Shown here piece by piece: positions 58,421 to 64,000 of a DNA stretch of 64,000 nt. Location of the stretch: contig NC_053037.3 of NCBI RefSeq assembly GCF_002575655.3, forward strand, positions 147,385,207 through 147,449,206. Reading direction: 5' to 3'. Numbering within the stretch: the stretch's first letter is position 1; each line of letters opens with the position of its first letter. Under the pieces are notes generated by a model. It searched no databases. It saw only the letters and a program-made list of their open reading frames with translations, and had not been told where the DNA came from. Position numbers and translations under genes: made by a program. The stretch is from Aegilops tauschii subsp. strangulata. Its lineage: Eukaryota > Streptophyta > Magnoliopsida > Poales > Poaceae.

Positions 58421-59683
58421 CTAACCATGAGACTCCATGCAGAAGAGCTTCTTCATCTTGCGCTTGAGCTTCTTTGCCCAAGAGGGCTCTGCTCCAGAAG
58501 GCTCATAGTCATCGTCATCATCAGCATCAGCCTCGGTCTCCATGTCAGCAGCTCCAGACGGAATGCCAGAACTCGGAGCTGCGGTGCCCCAGTTCTCCTT
58601 CTTCCTCAGACGCTTGATCTCATGAGAAACTAGATCCCTAGTCTGCAACAATACCTTAGGATAAACACGCTCCCAGGCCTTCTCAATGAGCAACATGATA
58701 AACAGTCCATAGATAGGGCATTTGCACTCAGAGATGGCGGAAACCAACTCAGACCACATGACATGAGAGATATCCAAGGATTCTCCAGTGTTTTCTTCCT
58801 TCTCATGCTGACAGAAAAGAAGCATATCCACAAGGAAAGAGTGTACCATATCCAAGTTGCCAATGCAAGGGAAGAGAGTCTCCCTGAAGATGCGATGGAG
58901 AATGTCTAGAAATGCAGGCAGCTCATAGGTCTCCTTCTGAGTCACTGGGTGAATCTTCAAGGTACAGTATGGCCAGAGAGATTGCTTGTGAGTGGAAGTT
59001 GCATTGCGGTGAGGACGTAAGCCAACTAGGTTCTCAAGACCTTGATCCTCAACTTGAAGAAGCTCCATGAAGGCCTTCCACTTGACAGAGAGCAGCCTGC
59101 CATTTGTCATCCAAGTCAGAGTCCTGTCCTCATCTGTGCCAAGATGGACGGTGGCATAAAACTGAGCCACCAAATTAGCATCAAAGTCCTTGTTGAACCG
59201 CATGATCCTGAGAATGTTCAACTGAGTGCACATCTGAAGAGCCTCCCCAAAGTAGACAGGATCCTTCTCCATAAAGTCAACGTCGATGGAGCGAACAACA
59301 ACAAAAAGATTCTTCTTGGATTTGATCACATCAAAGTAGATGGCATACTGAAAATGGTTCCAGAACGGGCAGTTGACCAAGGTGGGTTCTAGATCGACCT
59401 CATAGGGGTTGCGCCGACGCTTCTCCCAGAATTCCTTGGTAGACATCTCTGTCACAGACTTGGTCCTTGGCTTGGGCTTGGACGCACTCATCTTCTTCAT
59501 TTGAGGAGGAGGCGGAACACTGGATGAGGCCGCCGTTGTCTCAGAGGTGCGGTAGCGCTTGGAAGTTGCACGTCCGGGGTTGACACGGCGCGCATGCTGC
59601 TCAGAAGGACCATCACCTGGAACCAAACACACGGACACATGAAACAACCAGAAAGAACGAGCATAAGCCACCAAACACAACAA
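58421..59683 (-). CDS. Retrotransposon accessory ORF, unknown function, intact
   Basis: Open for 420 codons from the ATG at 59683. The first ~22 residues may be intron, because TTTGGTTCCAG before GTGATGGTCC near 59620 is a good splice acceptor. Then comes a basic, Ser/Pro-rich stretch (KPKPRTKSVTEMSTKEFW), a folded-looking core (FWNHFQYAIYFDVIKSKK; ANLVAQFYATVHLG; WKAFMELLQVED) and an acidic tail with DADDDDDYEPSGAEP followed by KKLKRKMKKLFC. The LVxxFYA core recalls the domain annotated as putative plant transposon protein, found in retroelements; this is from memory. No RT, protease or integrase motif and no convincing transmembrane segment. Lying just before the 3' LTR it holds the place of an env-like or additional ORF. 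No stops or frameshifts. Confidence 0.7.
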   Translation of the reverse strand: MLCLVAYARSFWLFHVSVCLVPGDGPSEQHARRVNPGRATSKRYRTSETTAASSSVPPPPQMKKMSASKPKPRTKSVTEMSTKEFWEKRRRNPYEVDLEPTLVNCPFWNHFQYAIYFDVIKSKKNLFVVVRSIDVDFMEKDPVYFGEALQMCTQLNILRIMRFNKDFDANLVAQFYATVHLGTDEDRTLTWMTNGRLLSVKWKAFMELLQVEDQGLENLVGLRPHRNATSTHKQSLWPYCTLKIHPVTQKETYELPAFLDILHRIFRETLFPCIGNLDMVHSFLVDMLLFCQHEKEENTGESLDISHVMWSELVSAISECKCPIYGLFIMLLIEKAWERVYPKVLLQTRDLVSHEIKRLRKKENWGTAAPSSGIPSGAADMETEADADDDDDYEPSGAEPSWAKKLKRKMKKLFCMESHG

Positions 59684-59989
59684 AAGAGATCAAAAAATGG
59701 CAGGAAGAGGATGGAATTGGGCAAACAGCGGTAGTACCGCGATCCATAAGCGGCAGTACCGCTCAAGACGGGGAAACGGCGGTTCCCTACTGCCATGGTC
59801 AAATCCGGCACTACCGGACTGCCAAATTCAAAAATACTCCTACCAATAATCAATCCAAACAGTCTAGTCGCCTTCTCCAACCTACTCAAGCCTAGATTTA
59901 GCCAAAAATCGAGAGATGCAACCACTATTGCCCCTAAGACACTAGATCTGAAATCTAGACAAAAAGAGAGGAGGAACGGGGGCAATACC
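59684..59989 (-). other. Leader-like stretch of the minus-strand element
   Basis: Carries three more gcggtagtaccgc-type motifs (59727-59765), as in the LTR, and no conserved coding. It ends at the Angela-like LTR. Confidence 0.5.
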
Positions 59990-61695
59990 TGAAGGAAATA
60001 TGCCCTAGAGGCAATAATAAAGTTATTATTTATTTCCTTATATCATGATAAATGTTTATTATTCATGCTAGAATTGTATTAACTGGAAACATGATACATG
60101 TGTGAATACATAGACAAAGAGTGTCACTAGTATGCCTCTACTTGACTAGCTCATTGATCAAAGATGGTTATGTTTCCTAGCCATTGACATGAGTTTTCAT
60201 TTGATTAACAGGATCACATCATTAGGAGAATGATGTGATTGACTTGACCCATTCTGTTAGCTTAGAACACGATCGTTTAGTATGTTGCTAATGCTTTCTT
60301 CATGACTTATACATGTTCCTATGACTATGAGATTATGTAACTCCCGTTTACCGGAGGAACACTTTGTGTGCTACCAAAGATCACAACGTAACTGGGTGAT
60401 TATAAAGGTGCTCTACAGGTTTCTCCGAAGGTACTTGTTGGGTTGGCGTATTTCGAGATTAGGATTTTTCACTCCGATTGTCGGAGAGGTATCTCTGGGC
60501 CCACTCGGTAATGCACATCACTATAAGCCTTGCAAGCATTGTAACTAATGAGTTAGTTGCGGGATGATGTATTACAGAATGAGTAAAGAGACTTGCCGGT
60601 AACGAGATTGAACTAGGTATTGAGATACCGACGATCGAATCTCGGGCAAGTAACATACCGATGACAAAGGGAACAACGTATGTTGTTATGCGGTTTGACC
60701 GATAAAGATCTTCGTAGAATATGTGGGAGCCAATATGAGCATCCAGGTTCCGCTATTGGTTATTGACTGGAGACGTGTCTCGGTCATGTCTACATAGTTC
60801 TCGAACCCGTAGGGTCCGCACGCTTAAAGTTAGATGACGGTTATATTATGAGTTTATGTGTTTTGATGCACCGAAGGAGTTAGGAGTCCCGGATGAGATC
60901 AGGGACATGACGAGGAGTCTCGAAATGGTCGAGATGTAAAGATCGATATATTGGACGACTATATTCGGACATCGGAAAGGTTTCCGAGTGATTTGGGTAT
61001 TTTCGGAGTACGGGAGAGTTACGGGAATTCATATTGGGCCGGCCATACGGGAAAGGAGAGAAAGGCCCGAAAGGGTGGCCGCACCCCTCCCCATGGACTA
61101 GTCCGAATTGGACTAGGGAGGGGGCTCCCCCTTCCTTCCTTCTCCTTCTCCCTTCCCTTCTCCTACTCCAACAAGGAAAGGAGGAGTCCTACTCCCGGTG
61201 GGAGTAGGACTCCCCCCTTGGCGCGCCCTCCTCCTAGGCCGGTCGCCTCCCCCCTTGCTCCTTTATATATGGGGGCAGGGGGGCACCCCAAACACAACAA
61301 TTGATCTATTGATCTCTTAGCCGTGTGCGGTGCCCCCTCCACTATAATCCACCTCGATAATATCATAGCGGTGCTTAGGCGAAGCCCTGCGTCGGTAGAA
61401 CATCATCATCATCACCACGCCGTCGTGCTGACGGAACTCTCCCTCAAAGCTCGGCTGGATCGGAGTTCGAGGGACGTCATCAAGCTGAACGTGTGCTGAA
61501 CTCGGAGGTGCCGTATGTTCGGTACTTGGATCGGTCGGATCGTGAAGACGTACGACTACATCAACCGCGTTGTGCTAACGCTTCCGCTTTCGGTCTACCA
61601 GGGTACGTGGACAACACTCTCCCCTCTCGTTGCTATGCATCACCATGATCTTGCGTGTGCATAGGAAATTTTTGAAATTACTACGTTCCCCAACA
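59990..61695 (+). repeat. 5' LTR of the Angela-like element
   Basis: 1706 bp from TGAAGGAAATATGCCC to ACGTTCCCCAACA. The start has TGAAGG where the family usually has TGTTGG, so the inverse ends are imperfect. TATA box tttatatat at 61262-61270. Confidence 0.9.
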
Positions 61696-61696
61696 G

Positions 61697-61709
61697 TGGC
61701 ATCCGAACC
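61697..61709 (+). other. Primer-binding site (tRNA-Met-like)
   Basis: TGGCATCCGAACC one base after the LTR; it differs slightly from the family's TGGCATCAGAGCC as I recall it. Confidence 0.75.
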
Positions 61710-62929
61710 AGGTTTTATGCGTAGATGTCATATGCACGAGTAGAACACAAGTGAATTGTGGGCGATATAAGTCATACTGCTTACCAGCATGTCATACTTT
61801 GGTTCGGCGGTATTGTTGGATGAAGCGGCCCGGACCGACATTACGCGGACGCTTACGCGAGACTGGTTCTACCGACGTGCTTTGCACATAGGTGGCTGGC
61901 GGGTGTCAGTCTCTCCAACTTTAGTTGAACCGAGTGTGACTACGCCCGGTCCTTGCGAAGGTTAAAACAGCACCAACTTGACAAACTATCGTTGTGCTTT
62001 TGATGCGTATGTAAGAACGGTTCTTTCTAAGCCCGTAGCAGCCACGTAAAACTTGCAACAACAAAGTAGAGGACATCTAACTTGTTTTTGCAGGGCATGT
62101 TGTGATGTGACATGGTCAAAGCATGATGCTAAATTTATTGTATGAGATGATCATGTTTTGTAACCGAGTTATCGGCAACTGGCAAGAGCCATATGGTTGT
62201 CGCTTTATTGTATGCAATGCAATCGCCCTGTAATGCTTTACTTTATCACTAAGGGGTAGCGATAGTCGTAGAAGCATAAGATTGGCGAGACGACAACGAT
62301 GCTACGATGGAGATCAAGGTGTCGCGCCGGTGACGATGGTGATCATGACGGTGCTTCGGAGATGGAGATCACAAGCACAAGATGATGATGGCCATATCAT
62401 ATCACTTATATTGATTGCATGTGATGTTTATCTTTTATGCATCTTATCTTGCTTTGATTGACGGTAGCATTATAAGATGATTCCTCACTAAATTATCAAA
62501 GTATAAGTGTTCTCCCTGAGTATGCATCGTTGCGAAAGTTCTTCGTGCTGAGACACCACGTGATGATCAGGTGTGATAGGCCTTACGTTCAAATACAACG
62601 GGTGCAAAACAGTTGCACACGCGGAATACTCAGGTTAAGCTTGACGAGCCTAGCATATAACAGATATGGCCTCGGAACACGGAGACCGAAAGGTCGAGCG
62701 TGAATCATATAGTAGATATGATCAACATAGTGATGTTCACCGTTGAAACTACTCCATCTCACGTGATGATCGGACATGGTTTAGTTGATATGGATCACGT
62801 GATCACTTAGAGGATTAGAGGGATGCCTATCTAAGTGGGAGTTCTTAAGTAATATGATTAATTGAACTTGAATTTATAATGAACTTAGTACCTGATAGTA
62901 TCTTGCTTGTCTATGTTGATTGTAGATAG
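61710..62929 (+). other. Untranslated leader of the Angela-like element
   Basis: 1.2 kb with no credible ORF. A leader this long is usual in this group and would hold the packaging signals. Confidence 0.7.
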
Positions 62930-64000
62930 ATGGCCCGTGTTGTTGTTCCGTTGAATTTTAATGCGTTCCTTGAGAAAGCAAAGTTGAAAGATGATGGTAG
63001 CAATTACACGGACTGGGTCCGTAACTTGAGAATTATCCTCATTGCTGCACAGAAGAATTACGTCCTGGAAGCACCGCTAGGTGTACCACCTGCGCCAGCA
63101 ACTGCAGACATTGTGAATGCCTGGCAGTCACGTGTTGATGACTACTCGATAGTTCAATGTGCCATGCTTTACGGCTTAGAACCGGAACTTCAACGACGTT
63201 TTGAACGTCATGGAGCATATGAGATGTTCCAGGAGTTGAAGTTAATATTTCAAAAAAAATGCCCGGATTGAGAGGTATGAAGTCTCCAATAAGTTCTATA
63301 GCTGCAAGATGGAGGATAATAGTTCTGTCAGTGAGCATATACTCAAAATGTCTGGGTATAATAATCACATGATTCAACTCGGAGTTAATCTTCCGGATGA
63401 TAGCGTCATTGACAGAATTCTCCAATCACTGCCACCAAGCTACAAGAGCTTCGTGATGAACTATAATATGCAAGGGATGGATAAGACAATTCCCGAGCTC
63501 TTCGCAATGCTAAAGGCTGCGGAGGTAGAAATCAAAAAGGAGCATCAAGTGTTGATGGTCAATAAGACCACCAGTTTCAAGAAAAAGGGCAAAGGGAAGA
63601 AGAAGGGGAACTTCAAGAACAGCAAGCAAGTTGCTGCTCAGGAGAAGAAACCCAAGTCTGGACCTAAGCCTGAGACTGAGTGCTTCTACTGCAAGCAGAC
63701 TGGTCACTGGAAGCGGAACTGCCCCAAGTATTTGGCGGATAAGAAGGATGGCAAGGTGAACAAAGGTATATGTGATATACATGTTATTGATGTGTACCTT
63801 ACTAATGCTCGCAGTAGCACCTGGGTATTTGATACTGGTTCTGTTGCTAATATTTGCAACTCGAAACAGGGGCTACGGATTAAGCGAAGATTGGCTAAGG
63901 ACGAGGTGACGATGCGCGTGGGAAATGGTTCCAAAGTCGATGTGATCGCGGTCGGCACGCTACCACTACATCTACCTTCGGGATTAGTTTTAGACCTAAA
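62930..64000 (+). pseudogene. Copia gag-protease polyprotein, frameshifted, runs off the edge
   Basis: Starts MARVVVPLNFNAFLEKAKL and shows the Copia gag (UBN2-type) pattern GSNYTDWVRNL and LEPELQRRFERHGAYEMF. In a run of eight A (63252-63259) the frame shifts by one base and hits a TGA at 63269; reading resumes one frame over (ARIERYEVSNKF) and stays open to the edge. Downstream are the zinc knuckle CFYCKQTGHWKRNC (63683-63724) and the protease site VFDTG (63827-63841). The only visible lesion is in a homopolymer, so it could be a mutation or a sequence error. Confidence 0.85.

Larger units (their letters stand above)
56240..59989 (-). mobile_element. 3' part of a minus-strand LTR retrotransposon
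   Basis: Read on minus: leader-like sequence from 59989, an intron-like junction, a 420-codon ORF, ~750 bp non-coding, a polypurine tract and the LTR. The upstream part is beyond the Angela-like element inserted at 59990. PPT style and LTR start suggest a Copia/sirevirus-like or non-autonomous element; neither RT nor integrase is visible, so the superfamily is open. Confidence 0.7.
59990..64000 (+). mobile_element. Copia element of the BARE1/Angela/WIS group, 5' part
   Basis: LTR, PBS, ~1.2-kb leader and gag-protease are in order; pol continues past the window. atacc at 59985-59989 is the left half of the expected 5-bp target duplication. It is nested in the minus-strand element. Confidence 0.9.

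Overview
The window is plant nuclear DNA from a large, transposon-packed grass genome, most likely wheat or a close relative (Triticeae). This rests on nested LTR retrotransposons with a BARE1/Angela-like Copia element, Stowaway MITEs with CTCCCTCCGTTCC ends, GC-rich first exons with long intron-split genes, and LTRs of the TGATACGTCTCC type. Family names are from memory; no database was searched. Only two intact cellular genes are visible, in a low-repeat island at about 18.3-27.6 kb: a type II DnaJ/HSP40 co-chaperone (plus strand, 3 exons, 345 aa) and, convergent with it, the plastid triose-phosphate/phosphate translocator TPT (minus strand, 12 exons, 402 aa). I assembled both exon by exon; every junction is GT-AG and keeps the frame.

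Layout. 1-2972: 5' end of a Ty3/gypsy-type element on the minus strand (LTR, PBS, gag/retropepsin ORF). 2973-11195: DNA-transposon-like segment with decayed genes (including a GRF-type zinc-finger pseudogene), a ~503-bp tandem array and a 45-bp tandem array. 11196-16569: 5'-truncated gypsy-type element with its 3' LTR. 16570-17903: an LTR scrap, a short LINE end and a foldback MITE. 18330-27304: the two genes. 28431-28965: LINE remnant. 30690-37619: near-complete LINE, apparently split by a PIF/Harbinger-like transposon (30894-33214) that carries a small intact Myb/SANT gene. 38739-50488: complete LTR element with perfect GTCAA duplications and an apparently non-coding interior (LARD-like). 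51185-52088: truncated LINE with target duplication. 54117-55338: probable Harbinger remnant. 56240-59989: 3' part of a minus-strand LTR element with an intact 420-codon ORF of unknown function. 59990-64000: Angela-like Copia element inserted into it and running off the right edge.

DnaJ and TPT have unrelated jobs (protein folding; carbon export from the chloroplast) and nothing suggests joint control beyond adjacency. The most notable unexplained structures are at least five very small insertions (13-20 bp) that look like only the last bases of LINEs plus the A-tail, each flanked by 12-16 bp target duplications; a SANT-only Harbinger-like element; the LARD-like element beside a 26-G tract; and the ORF next to the 3' LTR at 58.4-59.7 kb.
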